64,000 nt of DNA from Alitta virens (lineage: Eukaryota; Annelida; Polychaeta; Phyllodocida; Nereididae), in contig OW028573.1 in NCBI GenBank assembly GCA_932294295.1, positions 71,835,829 through 71,899,828 on the forward strand. The letters are read 5' to 3'. Positions within the stretch are counted from its first letter, which is position 1. The number at the start of each line of letters is the position of its first letter. Both the position numbers and the translations under genes were made by a program. Shown in pieces: positions 1 to 15,100 of the stretch. The notes beneath the pieces were generated by a model. The model was given only the letters and a program-made list of their open reading frames with translations, did not search any database and had not been told where the DNA came from.

Positions 1-194
1 TGTTCATAAAATAAAAATAACACAACAGTCAATGAAAAATTTGTGTATATAAATAGCAGGCAAATTAAGTCAAAGTGTGTCCACGGTGACCTCAATGCCC
101 GGAGAAAGTAGCCAGATGAAGAATGAAATGAATGAAATGCAATACACGATGAAGTTCACGACTAGATGAAAAAGGGTCCGGAAATTAAGCACTC
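1..194 (-). other. 3' UTR side of the BCL2-like gene
   Basis: This stretch lies downstream of the TAG at 197-195 on the minus strand. It should be 3' UTR. I see no clear AATAAA on the minus strand inside it, so the mRNA end is probably outside the window. Confidence 0.5.
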
Positions 195-3100
195 CTAGGA
201 CTTCTGTGCGAGGATTGCGCCTAGCGTCATGATTCCCAGAGCACCAACAGCGTATTTACAGATATTTGTGAGAGAGGGCCATGGCGATTCTTTGATTCTT
301 TCTGGTCCACTCTCAAAAAATTCCACAAATGATTTCTGAAACAATAAATGTAACATCGGTTAGTACGACTGACAAGAAATATATATACTAAAATGCATAT
401 TCTTTATAATAGGTGACATTGAAATGTATTATTGGAATATAGCCAACTTTTGCAGTATTACATTCATGTTTTATATCACTGACTGAATTCACACATTCCA
501 TTCAGTTCTGTCATTTCAGCAATTTAGAGTGAATACTGTTTGTACGCCGGCTGGCGCCCTACAACCAATGCCCTGAACTCCCAGTTCATAATGTGAAGCA
601 AGTGAGTAAGGTGAGCAACCTGGCTTCCCAGGGTCTATCTATATAATGAACAGAAGAAACTTGAGCAACAAGTAAACCCACTATAATGGCACTGTCAGGG
701 GTACAGGGAATGCCCCAAAATATGCTCACTCAACAGTGCTCAAGAGATAGTACTATGCATATATGATGCATATATGTATTAAGGCAAATTACAACAAGAT
801 TTAAAGACCTTAAAAATCAAGATTTCATTAATAATGCAGTGTTTGAATGAAAACATCTTGCGTTGTAAGTAAAGTGGTACTTTTTAGGACGGACTTAACA
901 ATTAGTATTTGATCCACTCCAGAGAAACACTCAAATTTACAGCAGTTTTTTTTTGTCAGACGGCATTTATTAAGTCAAGGTCCCCCACCAATGGCAAATA
1001 AATATTTGAATTATTTTAGAAGCCGATGTAAGCTCACATTTTTCACATGCCTCCCAGACCTAGTGACAAGCTGAGACGCAGTTGCCCTTGTTGCGACATC
1101 AGGGGATTGCGCAATTCTGAAGGTCCTCAGTGTGAGGTCATCAAGATAACAGTGACGTGGCAATTACGGTTTGGGTAATAATAGTCATTCAAAGGGGCAT
1201 GACGCAAGAGTGTTATTTAATGTGCACAGTTGGACACAATCGCCCTTTTTGATCAAACAGCCTCCGAACAGGTGGACAACTTTCACTGAAATTCTTTTCG
1301 GCAGACGACTTGAAACGCTCCAAATAGCTTGGCGCGAGAAGAATCCACAATAGAATGCAAAGCGATGGCTAAAGTTGCCCCATCAGATTCCCTAACTGCA
1401 CCTGTCCCTTATCAAAAGAAACAGCTGACGACCAGAGTGAAAGGCGTCAAATTTATAGAGCGATGAAATGAAAGCAATGCAGTCGAATGTGCTGACCTCG
1501 GTCCTTTCTCTCGTTTCATGCAAATTCCACCAGAGGGCCTGTCACCAATTTGCTCTGCCAGCCTGGCACAGAAACTCCCTATGCGACCACAAACATGCGA
1601 CGAATGCCAGATTAGAAGGTGCACAGGCTACGCCTTTGTTGGGACTATTGAGAAAAATTCACATATTGACCAAATTAGATCCAGCGAGACTGACCTGCAG
1701 TCTTTGTAAAACGCAAAGGGTTAAATGCAGAGGGTCTGCGTCTGTGTGGTCAGCAAGACCTTATAGGCAGGCCATTGCATATGATTGTAAGAAAAAAGAT
1801 TAATTCCAATAAGAGGCGTATGTCATCCTTTCATATTTGTTCTCACATATAAGCTACACAAAGGAAGCAAGCTATAGCTTATTATCAATTTATTAAATAC
1901 ATTTATGTGAAAGTCGTCATAGGACTGATTAGCAATCGTGTGAATGCTGTCTGTCAATCATATGGCAGTTGGAGAATAATATGTTTGGCTGGCCATCAAA
2001 TCTTTTGCTGAGGAGGGCACAAGGGTAATGTGGGTGGGTGAACCTCGTACCCTACCCCAAATGAATGAAATATGAAAACATAATCGATGTCTGTCAGTTG
2101 CTCCCTTCTAAATAGGAAGTCACGGAGACGCTGGCTGGGTGCCTAGTAGGTCACCCAAATATCTTGAAATGCCAGGGCCCTACTTTGGCATGGCTGCATT
2201 CGCCTATTAGAGGAAGGCCAAAGGGCATCTTTAAAAACGACCTGCTGATGTTCTTTATTAGGTGCCCTTGACATTGAAGGCCTTGATTTGTAGGGTGCAT
2301 CATTAACCCCTCCATGTCCCTCTGTCATCCATCAAACCCACTGAAGACTGTTCAATTTACCCTGGGGCTGCACCTGACGGCCAGCTTCACCACGTCACCA
2401 AATACATCACCATGGCAATACTGCCAATAGGGTTCTTTAGAAGGGTTCTGAAAAGGGTGGTAATTAATCAACTATAAGCACGGAATAAATTCCATTTAAA
2501 GAGTCGTATTACAGTCAACCAAAAAAAGGCCAGATGGACTTAACATGCATTATGCATCCATCCATGGGTGTTTCTCACACCTTGGATCAAGCTCACACCT
2601 TCCATGTTCACGTACTCGAACCAGAATAGGTCGATGCTCGAACCCTTCTTGCACCCAGCTTGCACCGAATACATGCAGGTCATCTGGACAGTCCCATCAA
2701 GTGGTCACCTGCAATTGACCTGTCAGCACAGGTGGGCATCATATCGACAACTGCATGTTATCCATTTCGCCACCTGGTTATGACACAAACAATGTATACT
2801 CCTAGGTATACTGAACCATTCAACCTACTATATGCATGCCAGATTGTATCTTTGGAATAATGCATACTTTCAGATGTGAGAGATGAGAGATTTTTTGTAG
2901 TATATTTTCAAAATGGATGGTTAGGACTTGTAACTGTTTTAATTTCCAAAGTTGAACCAAGAATAGTAGGCTATAGTTAACATCACTATCAATACAACAC
3001 ACTCCCCACATCAGAGCTCTACATAATTTATGAACATAACCATGAGAAATACCAATATTTCTGTCAATAAATGTAATTGGTCCACTGCGATGATGCATTT

Positions 3101-6100
3101 TGATAAAAAAAATTCTAATGTTAATTCATGGATTTTCTAAAATAAACCTTGGCAGAAGAAAACCTTGACTGAATTACTAATTTACTACCTGCCATAATTA
3201 GCAAATATCTATCTAAATGAGTAATTTGCCCCAAGGTTGCATAATAGTGACAATTCAGACTGAAGAAGCACTCACTAGCATATTGCTTGCAGACAGCTGC
3301 ACCAAATTATCGATAAGTTTGCTAAGTCTATGAATTTCACAAGGTTAAAGAGCATTTCGCATAAATTGATTATTTCTTCATAAAGACTTTTTGTGTAATT
3401 TATGTAATCGTTTATAATTTAAACAAGCACATGCTTTACTTTCATGTGAGAAGTTAATGTGGAGTTGCCAGTTAGTGAACTTCCTTGGTAATAGTAAGGG
3501 AGGAATCCTCAATGGAAAATACCAACTCCCACAAAAAAGCATCTGCTGTCATTTCCATAATTAATGTATGGATTATGGGAGGCAGATATGCGCACGCAAC
3601 GTTGCGCCATGCATTGCACGCCTCTGCACGTGGAACGCACGCGCAGCAGCAGATATGCGCCTCCACGACACGAGGATTCATGTAGTTCTCACTGATTTTT
3701 GCATGATAATGCCAGCAAATAAGATGGTAATTTAGCACTGATTGTTGTGATTGCGTGTGTTTGTCTTCAGTTAAATTAGGTCAACTCCAACCAACACCCC
3801 ACACACAAACACACACAAAAAATCTCCAACAATCTGACAGCTGGCCAGGCCACCATCCATAATATAGAATGACTGAATGATGAATTTAATGGGAAAAAAG
3901 ACAATCACATTTACCCCAGACATCATCCCAACAACAAATTATGCTTTCATAACAATGCTGATTTCATAAGGGTGATAAAATTCCTCCGAGGTTTCCCTTT
4001 GATTTACGCCCACTAAATATTGAAACCTTTAAAAAAAAAAAAAAACCTTCATTCACAGAGGCGTAATTATTAAAGACCGAGCCACAACTATAAAAGGGGA
4101 TAGCAGCTCAGAGGCCTCATTTGGTTCCAACCCCTCAAAGGGACTCTTATGACATAATATAGATATTATATTATCATGTGTATATAGGCAATAGCAAGGA
4201 TGCATGCAATTCCACTTGTATCTACATAAAGCAGTCTTACCTTATTGAAAAATGTAACAGCATATGTGATCCCTCTATATATGGTAATTCCCATGGTTAG
4301 ATAAACATGTACTATATGATAAAACAATAGTCTTGTCATTGCCAGAATAAGGGCTTGGTGTGAATTGTCCTGAGGTACAACTTAGACTGACCAAGAGTTA
4401 ATGGACTGACTGTCTGTAAAATCAGCTCTGTTACACATCTTGTTTCAAAGGCAGTATCAACTGATTTCATAACTGATATTTGGAGTCAAATTCAAATATT
4501 TCTATGATGATGCAACATGCATTGTTCTCTACACTAGATTACCCCCAACAAAAGCACAAGAGTTGGTAGTCACTTCAAAGGAAACCCCACAATCTATGAA
4601 ATAAAGATTAAGATTTGCATACAGTTTGCAATTTAATAAATGTCTAATTATATCATAACAGCTAGATGTTAAATATATATCTTTTATTTTACAGCTTCAT
4701 TTCATTCATTGTGTCACAATGTAAACTGAAAATACAAAGTAAATGACCTACAGTAATAATTATAGAATAATAGAAAAGTAGTACATAAAACTAGGTTCAA
4801 GCTATGATAAAGATTTGTTACAATACAATAGCAACATAATAATAAACACTTTTTAATTAAAGTTCAATCTTGTTATATCTATCTATATATATATATATAT
4901 ATACATCTTACAGCATTATCCATATCAAATGCTGATAATGTTCTTTTCTTCAAAACCAAACTATTAATGAGAAATATCAAATGTAGGAGATTACATTTCA
5001 TTGTGTTATCCACTCAGCTAACTGACCAGATGTAAACAAACCCTGTTCAGCCAAGCATCAAGATAGAGGGGGGTGGCTTTATTGACCCCCTTACAAGCCA
5101 TTGCGTAAGGCGGGGCTAACTGCCCAGTGTCCAGCAAGCAGCCAATCAGCGTTTTATTGCTTTGCGGTGGCAAATTCGACCTGTTGCAGCTCGGTCTTTA
5201 AATTGAGACGACCTTGATCAGCTGCAATATGCGCTGCATGCAGTTGAACTCCATTTTTTTCCGTCAACATGATCAACTGAGTAACAAAAGCATTCCGTCG
5301 CGCGCGAAGAGGTCAATCACCTTTGGCGCAATCGAGTTCATCCCAGGAGAAATGGACAAAGGCTTTTGCATGATTCTTGCATGAGACGCCTCCAGTCTGG
5401 AAGGCGAGAATGTGCGTTCGAAGATTTCGAATGCAAGATCGTCTGCTCATGATGGGAATGATGGAAGCATTATTGCATGCCCTGACAATATCATGTTTTG
5501 ATTTGCAAACTTGACAAGACAAACATCAGTAAATGATGGATGGGCGTCAGGAAGACCTAAGTTGTTACGTAAGAGGATGAGTGATTCATTCGTGCAATTA
5601 TTACGATGCTTCAGCAGCGTTTCGTCAATGCAACATAATTGCTTTCTCCGATAAAATTCACACTTTATAATTTCAATATTTCATCAAAATTTACGTCACT
5701 GAAAATGACCGATCACAGCTGGGCCTACTGCGTAGGCCTATTCGTATTTTGCATATGTTTTGTATAGCTATTCCTGGAGATATGGGACCTGGGCGTTTGT
5801 CATGATTTTGGTGAAATAAACAATCATTTCCTAAGATTATGCCCACTTTATCACTTTCGCACCATTTCATTATCTCGCCTTCAAGATTTGCTAATCATTT
5901 CTTCACATGATGATACACGAATAAAGGCCATAATTGCCTAAAGCGGGCTTTTTACGAGCAGCAACTCTCTGCTGAGACCTCCCAGATTTTTGTCAATCTT
6001 GGTCTGATTACCTACATCACACTACGTACGACACCCTGGGCGGGAAACTGGAGCGCCATTATTGCGCGACGCTTTCAAGTGATTCAATAACAGGCAAAGA

Positions 6101-9100
6101 GATCCAAAAATGGTGGGGTTCTAAAAGAGCTTGATCAACGGGGGGGGGGGGGGGGAAACAGCTAGCAGATTTAATTTGGGAGGGGGGGGGGAGGTTATAA
6201 TACCTTCAAAACTGATATTTTTCCCTACATGAAATTCGAAGAACATGATATGATGTCAGCAGACTTGATGCCTATAGGTTCAGGCCTACTCTTGTTACTT
6301 TTTCTCCGTCATATCTAACACTTGAGGAAGCTTTGCTAAACAAAGGGGAAAAAAACCTTTCTCGGTAAAATTTTTACGATCCTGTGTTACGTTTACGTAG
6401 TCATTGCTGGATGTTTACACTGATTTCCCGTTATGATAACAAACAACAAACTAAATATGTGACCACATTATTGAAGGACGGAATATTTTTTTGCAATTTC
6501 CCACCAAGCCTTATCCGAAAAACAATGTGGTGTGCGGTCTTGTTAGTAAACAAGGTCGACAACACACAACTACACAACACAAAACAAACACAGATAAGCC
6601 ATACTAGCCCATGTGACGTAAAAAAAAAAATAATAAAAAGAAAAAAAAAATTAACGAATATACCAGTTATGTCAGTGTTAGGGATTTTTGGCTCAAGTTT
6701 GACTATTGGGCTGTCAGACTGCATTAAATCTAGTCATGAGACACTGCCAGGAAGGCCTGGAAGGGATAAAAGAAAAGAAAGAAAAGACGGAATTTTGGTT
6801 GGGGTCCAACACGAGGGATTAAAAAAACAAGAGGGATTAAAAAAAATCAAGTCATCACCATGCATGACAGCCAACAACCCTTATCCAGCAAATGGTGTAA
6901 GGCAAGCCTGTCCGGATGATTAAGCATCTTTCAAAGGCCAATTGGGGGTTTCACGTGCCCAGTGGGTTTTGATCTACTGATCGTCGGTGGGTATTCCCAT
7001 TGATAAAGCCCGGTGTTGTGAAATCAAAGGACCTTGCGCAACAGAGGTTTTTTGTTTTTTTTCAGGTTCAAGAGCAGGTGGTTCAAGCGACTCCATGGTT
7101 CAAGGCAACTGGATAGACAGATTTGTTAGAGCCATCCAGGTACACCTTTGACTGTGTGTATGCATGCATGCATGGGGCAAGCATGGATGTAAGAGTCCCC
7201 AAATTGCATCTAAAAAAGATGGTTATGCAAAACAGTCCTTTAAGAATAGTGTTATAGTCTTACAAATCACTTCTGATAACCAGAGATTTGGAATTTTCTA
7301 TTTGCATTTCTTGTAGAGGCCTTGTACAACTAATATGTCAACTATATTAATTTTGTATAGTGTAGGTATCTCAATACAGTTCCCTAACCACGAAATGACA
7401 GCACTGGAAAATCCCTTCTAGGTGTGGGGGGGGGGGGGGGGTTCGTTCACCCCATTGACCAGACTAAAAATTATGCACATTGGCTAAAACATAGTAAACC
7501 CCAGACTATCCATAGACCATAAAGACAATGTGACCAGGTGTGAACTAGCACACCTGGCCACCCTGTACCACCCTCTGTATCCGGCATCTGCCTCTGCATC
7601 CTGGATACCCTGAAGCACAGTCACTTGTTATGGCACCCAGTGCTAGATCTATAGACTGCTCAGACTGCTGTTAAACATTTTTAAACAACCACTCTGCTTA
7701 TCTGCATATCAACCAAGAGCCAACTTGACTGCCAATGTACACAGCCAATAACCGTTACAGACTCACTATATCAGTGGCCCTAATCATACCCTACTATATC
7801 ACAAAATAAGTAACATTGGACAAGGAAGATTGCTTCATATCAATTCATTGTTTTTTTCCCCTCATATAATTACCTAATCACACTTTACTTCACAATATTG
7901 ATCAGTTATCACAGAAGGAAGAATGATCCAAATTAATTCCCATTTTTCTTTTCTTTTTCCTAAATTTTACCCAAGGGGTTTCCCTTTATTTTAAGCTGAT
8001 ATACATATTTCACCAATCAAACAAAAACAAGTGACAACGAAATGATTTTCAGTCTTTTTCCCCCCACAATTTTTTATCATTTTCATTTTTCCATCAACAG
8101 TCTCCATGGATTAAGTCTGAATTTCTTGGCAGATTGATGTGCTATGATGCTAATGATGTGCACTGCGCAGCATCAAAACTGTCAGTGTGCAAAAACCGCG
8201 AGGATCTTCGAATTCACATTTAATACGGATGAATGAAAGAAATATTGCAGCAATGATGTAACAGACATGCAATTTTCCTTCTTTCAGCACTTCTAATGTG
8301 CTAAACTTCCCAAGATTTCGTTGTTAAGTCTTGACTGCCTGTTTGTTTCCACTGAGCTAATACAGTCCTACTCATTAGCTGAATGTGTCGAAAGTCATTT
8401 GTTACCCATTACAGCTGCTGGACCTATCTATCCATCCATCATTGAACTCGGTTACAACTCTGTTTGTCCCTCCGTGTAGCAACAACCTGTGAGGTCACCG
8501 ATGAGTCACGTGACCGCGGGCGTAACACAAGGATCAAAAGAATGACGTATTGAAATTCTGGCAATCAGCCTTCTTAACAAACTTAAAATAATACGTTTGA
8601 CACCCCAGGTCACGTAACTCTCTGAAAATGGAGATATCATTGACAATGTAACACAAACAATTAAATGGAAACAATAAACATTTACACAAGCTGTTAATGA
8701 GTTATGGCACGCCATGTTTCAGTTCATTATGTATTGTCCACAAAAAAAAAGCAATCTGTTGGCAGTTCTTAGCCAATAATCACAAAATATATCACTTTCT
8801 GACTTTAATTGTGTGTTATTTTTGTTTTGCTGTATGATATTAGATATGTCACAGATTGTGACACCAGCAGATAAATATGTTACTCTCGAGAACATTGACA
8901 CAAGAAAATTCTTTCTTCAAAAAGATAATGTGTGTCTGGGGAAACAAATATATCAGCATGACATCCTGTTTGCCATTTTCCAATTCTCTCTATGTAGCTC
9001 CTCGCCTTTTCTTCCATCAAAAGGCAAAGCTCTCTCAGCAATAAATGACATTTTAGACAAAAGAAACAGCTGTCAATTCTTCTCTGTCAATTGCTGTGAA

Positions 9101-12100
9101 TAGAATACAGCGTTATAGGGAGATACTAACCATGATTATGTAACTTGAGAACTCTCAAGATTTTCCCCATATTAAACATGAACCCCATCAACAAATTGTT
9201 CAGTGCAGAAATTTCTCCTTGTTTAGTATTTGTTTAATTGTGTATATTACGAGATACGACAATTATATAGAATCATGACAATAACCATGATGACCTACAG
9301 CACTCCTTATTGTTATCATGGATGTATAAGACAGGGTTCATGTTGTTATCTTGTACCTCTTGCAGGCTATACTATCTTTTATGATATAATGTATTATCTA
9401 GCTCAGATCTGAGTTATGCCATCGATCCAGGGCCAATCCTACAACCTTTGACAACCATTCCATAATTTCTTTTATCGATGTTACTCCCTCCCACGCCACT
9501 TTGTTTCCTAGATACCAGGAAGTTGACAGACGTGTCAGCACCTGCAGCAGCAACTCCCATCACCAACTCCCATCACCAACCCGCCCGGAGGTCCAGAGAT
9601 CAAAGGATCCAGCATCACAGACCTGCAGCCGCAGCCAGACACCCATGATGTACGACGATGACCTAAGCTTCACTAGATTAAACCAGGTTCAAGTGCCATG
9701 TTATAAATTACTTTTTGACGGTGTTATATGTTTTAGTTAAAAACTTTACACTGCATCTATTCTAATTAGACTATACACTAGATATAAAGACAAATGTTAG
9801 CGTATTCTTGACCCCACGGTCAATGTCACGTACTAAATTACAAATTACATTACAAAAACATGCTTTAAATCACCAATTTCTCTTTGTGCCTTTCATTCTT
9901 CAAACTGAATCAGTTTTATCACGGCAGTGCCACCTTACACATTGCATTCACAATCTGTAACATGACCCAATTCTCGAAGGACATTTTTACTATCAACATT
10001 TGATCAAATTCTTGATTGTCATACTTCTGTCTATCTTGTTCTGATGAAAACTACACACATTGTGCTTAGTCCATAATTTACTATCCTCAATTTGATCACC
10101 AAGCTTCTTTATTTTTCCGATAACATTTTGGTTGAACAAGAGTTCAATTTGCTATAATGGGTGAGTACTACATTCCGTGCAGAGTCTACAACTCAGTCAC
10201 ACTTGGTCGCAGTTCATTACAGTACATCGATATCACATTTCCAATTACTTTAAATGTAAACATTCACACTGAATCAACAAATTTGCTCAACACAAATGAT
10301 CGACAAATCGGGAGACTATCTCTCAAAATCTCATCAGCAACACGAGATAAATTAAACACCGAAGCATGGCCCACATGTTACTATTCTTTCATAAATTGAT
10401 GATAATGTCACTTGGATTGCACAAGAGAACAGATGCTTTGGCGCTAAAATGGTTAATGAGAATTTCAAAATGCATCATGAGGGCGTCACGAGACCATTAA
10501 ACCATTAATCAGGGAAAAGGAAGCCATCATTGGTTCATTCAATTAATGAGAACAGGAAGTGACCTTTGACCTTTCGATTGTTTCAATGTCACACTTGCAG
10601 CAGAAATACAGAGGGGTTGAAAAAGGTCGCAGGTAGAGGGCGCTGAACAAGACCCCATGGAGGGCTCAGTGGCTAAAGGGTCATTGGTCCAAGACTGCAA
10701 GCATGGGCTAGGTGTTCAAATCGTGGTCACTTATCAAAAGCACTCACCATGACCTCTAGAGGTCGGGCCATTTTCTGGTCAAGGTCATGGCAAGGTCAGA
10801 AGTCCCATGACCTCTGCACAAGGTCGTCATGGGTGGCACTGGATGGGTATGATGGGATGGCTGGCAGCTGCTGCTCTTGGAACGAACGCACTCTACTTAT
10901 AATTAATCACGCCAGATTAGACTGACCAAAGTGACCAAAACAAGGTGATAAGCATGATCTATGTGTTTATATTCGGTTAATAATTAATCACAGAATCACA
11001 GCTGTACTCTATTTCCCTGGTGAGTTTCTACTACGTCGTTATAACAGACTTGTAATGCAATTTGCCTATTATCAGATACGAACAGAAATTAAAGATAGGA
11101 GGATCCAGTAAAACAGCCACTACAGATGGACCAATGTTTTATAGTTCCTCTAATCTTGCACACTATTAGGCTAGGCCTACAGCTATCTGCGACTGGAATA
11201 CACCATTAATGATTCATTATACACGTAATGGTCCGTCCCCCTTGCTCACGAGCTCATTGAACTGTGCAAAATTCATGAGGCAGAAAAAGTGACGCAAAAC
11301 GTAAAAAGCGTGGGAACAGCTAAGTTAGCAGGTATCCATGGTTTTCTGACGACCTTCAACAGTCTCTCATAGTCAGTGAAGTGTTGCGAATGGCATTGAC
11401 CATTTAAAAACGCAATAGCTAATCACAGGCCGTAACTCGATGCAAATCTGTACATGGTCCAAGGACTCTACGAGGGCAGGGGAAGCAATTACGCAACACT
11501 AGATCAATGCATATACATCATAAATATTGTACAGTCAATACATGTCTATAACACATGCATATTGTGTACATACAGGCCTGCTTAGTTTGTTATTCCACAC
11601 AACTTGAAATTTTTTGATTTTGCCAGAGTCATTGTAACATTCAGAATAGTTTAATTGACTTTTAAATATAATTATATCCATATCCCAAAAGACTGATTAT
11701 CAAATACAGCTGTACTCCAAGTGACCTACAATATTACAGGTAGCTAGGTTCCTATATATTACAGAAATGACAACATAATCTGCTTATAACATTAGTCTGC
11801 TTAGGTTCAGCTGCTTGAAGTTCTGATTATATGTTAACATTTCACATACATAAATGTAATTGTGACAGACACAGGCTGATACATACAGATACATAAACGA
11901 ATTGTAGGTGAATTGTTTGAAGGTTGCAGCTGTTTCATTACTGTATATCTCAACGTCGCAGAAAACGAGCAATTTCACAGGCATTCCTGATGTCCTACGC
12001 ATTGAATAAAGTGACAACATTTTTTTACCATGAACACGAAATGATAAAACTATACTGTCACTTTACCTATAAAACGGAATTACACAGAACTGAAGTGCAA

Positions 12101-15100
12101 CATGATCACTCCTCGATATATGGGAATTCATGCAGGATACCTTTAGTACACAGCTAGTCGTTTCTATTTGATTAAAATCTTGTCTTATTTTACACATTTT
12201 CAAAGTCAAAACAGCCCTGGCCTCGAGACAGGGATGTATGTTTGACCATGGAGTGTCTCCATGGTTAGATCAGGTTTGTTATTCAGAATTATATAGATAT
12301 TTCAAGTACAAGTGCACCATATCAGTATGTTCACTCAAGGGTACATAGAGTATACATATCAATGCCCCAGTTCTGTCACCCCAAACAATTTCACGTATGG
12401 CCTTGTAGAGAGGAAAACACTTCTGAACTTGATCGGACTATGGCCTTGTGTACACCTGTATGCCGCTTGTATCATTCAAGGCGACTTTTAATCCACATGT
12501 TTAGGGAATTGTTAATTTAAGCCCTTGTTTGTCATTCCTAGTCATGTTCCAGGCTGATCTTATTGAGCTCTGACCTTTGTGAAATGTTAATGAGAGTGAT
12601 TTATTGCGCAGTGATACTGAGTGACTCCATGGTCCCTACAGTTTCTGTAGAAGACCTTGTAACCCGAGACACACAATCATTCAGGGGCGTATTTAGAAAG
12701 ACAGGCCATAGGTTTCTCCATGGACAGGTCATCAGACGTATTCAACATAAATTGAAATGTTTTGGATACGCCTTTGATTGTTGCAACATACGACATGAAT
12801 AAAACATGTGACCGATCGAATGGCCCCAGTGAAAAATTCACAAAAATTCGTTCATGTTAATGCAAACTTCGACATAGACTGTTATTTAGTTCATTCACAA
12901 GCATTAAAGCTTATTTTATGGATCAAAGTCATCAAACCGTGAACAACATTAAATTATGGTACGCTTAATTACCACTAAAAAATCAGGCCGTTTGTACATA
13001 CATTATGCACAGAGCTGGCAATGCTTAACTAGACAGCTTATACACAGCATATTTACATCAATAACTCGAGAAGCAGACAAAGAATTTCCTTGGACACGTG
13101 GTCATACACAACAATGACTATCCGCACGTTCCCCTGCATCAGTCGACAGGCAATGACCTCTCTGCGCAAATCTGGCTCATAATTATGTAAAGCTGACAAA
13201 AAGACAGCCAGGCAGACTGTAAATATACATTATATTCTTGATTACAAGCTAGGTCTATATTGGAAGCCTGTCTACTTTAGAAGTTGGGACTACGATGCAT
13301 GGACATGATAAAAAGTCGTTCTTGGTTAGACCATGGAGCTAAGAGTAGGTGTTTTGACGCTTGGAAAATGGCCTCCTCTAAAATTGTAACCCCGGCTTGT
13401 ATTCGAGACAACACGGAACATGCAATCCAGCAATAATGACTTAGAGAGGTGAGCTATGACATCACACCTGCCAACCATGAAAATGCCCCACTGTCATATC
13501 TGTTGATGGTTGTTACAGCAGTTGCTGCGTGAATCAACGCAAAATAATAAGGTGACCAACCAGGCTTTCTTTCCACTGATAACAGCAGGAGGGCAAACAG
13601 TCCTTGCTGCAGGGGCAGACCTCAGCAGCATCACTGGTCATCCAAACATCCCCAGGCTGCTGCAGCAGGCTTCGATTACCACTCCACATCCCAGTCAGCC
13701 AAGGCCAACACTCCAGTACTCCACAAACATAGGTTAACCCTTTTCTGTGTGGCTTCCTCCATAAACACCACCACTACTGATGAATATTTACCTCGAAGGA
13801 ATTCGACCTACACCAAGAAATGACTTCCACGTGTTACAGGGCATAGCAACTTACACATGCACTCCATTAAGTATAGATACACTAATTTTTATTCATCACT
13901 TCCCGAACTATTCTAAACAATTATTTATCGCACATCATTTTCCCAGAATTTACAAAGTATTCCTCCATCACCTTCCTAATCAATTGTAATCAATCTAATT
14001 ATATCCATCCCGTTTCCAGAATTTCAGTGTGTAATCCGGAATGATTGATTTGACTCCAAAATGTATATAAATTGAAACAGCACTTAATTGAAACAAGCTG
14101 TTTTGTTCCCCAATTTGCTAAAAAATAAATGGCAACAAAAGAAAAACATGACAAATATGACATGTTTAAAATCATTGGGGAATTGAAGAGCTGGATGCAT
14201 TTTTTTAAATTTTAACCACAGGCAATTTCAAACGACGCCTTGTGCTGGCTCATCACATGTGACTGTGAGTAATGAAAATTATGAAATGCACGAGGAGTGA
14301 TGATGCAGTTTAATTTGCCAGTTCCACTTGATGAATTGTTCAGAATAAAATGAGCATGATGAGAGAGCTGTGAACTTTGATGTTGTGACACGAATTGTCA
14401 GCTCGTGACTACAGCAACAGCATCAGTCGAAATGATGCAACAGCATGTGATGAACCCGAACTCTTTGAACCCTGCAAATGCAATCTGAACCCTCAACTCA
14501 AGAACCTCATGATCAGTCAAGCCCAGAGCTATTATTTCTAACATCCTCTGGTAATTACAGCAAATTCGTGCTCACAGTGAAGGAAACTAGACCCTGCTCA
14601 AATATTGCACCAGGCAGCACACAATTGACTGAATACATTCTTTCGGCATTACTACACTAATAAATTATTTCAAGGAAGTGGTTTCATTGTAGCTTTTAAC
14701 TGAACATCAAGAGATGCTAAGTTGCAAAAATGTATTCCAGTTCATCAACCCTAGTTTATCTACTCCATAAAATCATGGCCGTATTACACGTAGCTGATTA
14801 GAGATGTCATTCTTATTATTACTTTAATCATGCATATAATTCTGGGTGAATTGAAGAAATGGGTGAGCTAATATATTGCAATCCCAAAATGACAACTAAA
14901 ATGCTTCCATTTTAGATATACATGCATACCTCATTATTATTAACAAACTGCTCTTTTGACATTTTGAAGAACTTTGATAGCTCTCCAAATTTCCAGTCAT
15001 AATTGTGAACATCCTGTTACTAAGTTCCAATTATGGTTGCTATGGAAAATAGTACGACTAAACTTCGGGATTCTACTATTCTAGTTACGTACATTTTCAA

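Noticed and set aside
6384..6923. 179-codon open frame in the BCL2-like intron
   Set aside because: It runs through poly-A stretches giving lysine runs, lacks any domain or splice context, and has no related frame nearby.
9501..9740. Frame following a TTTCCTAG acceptor-like site as an extra exon
   Set aside because: No donor or partner exon, and no family similarity.
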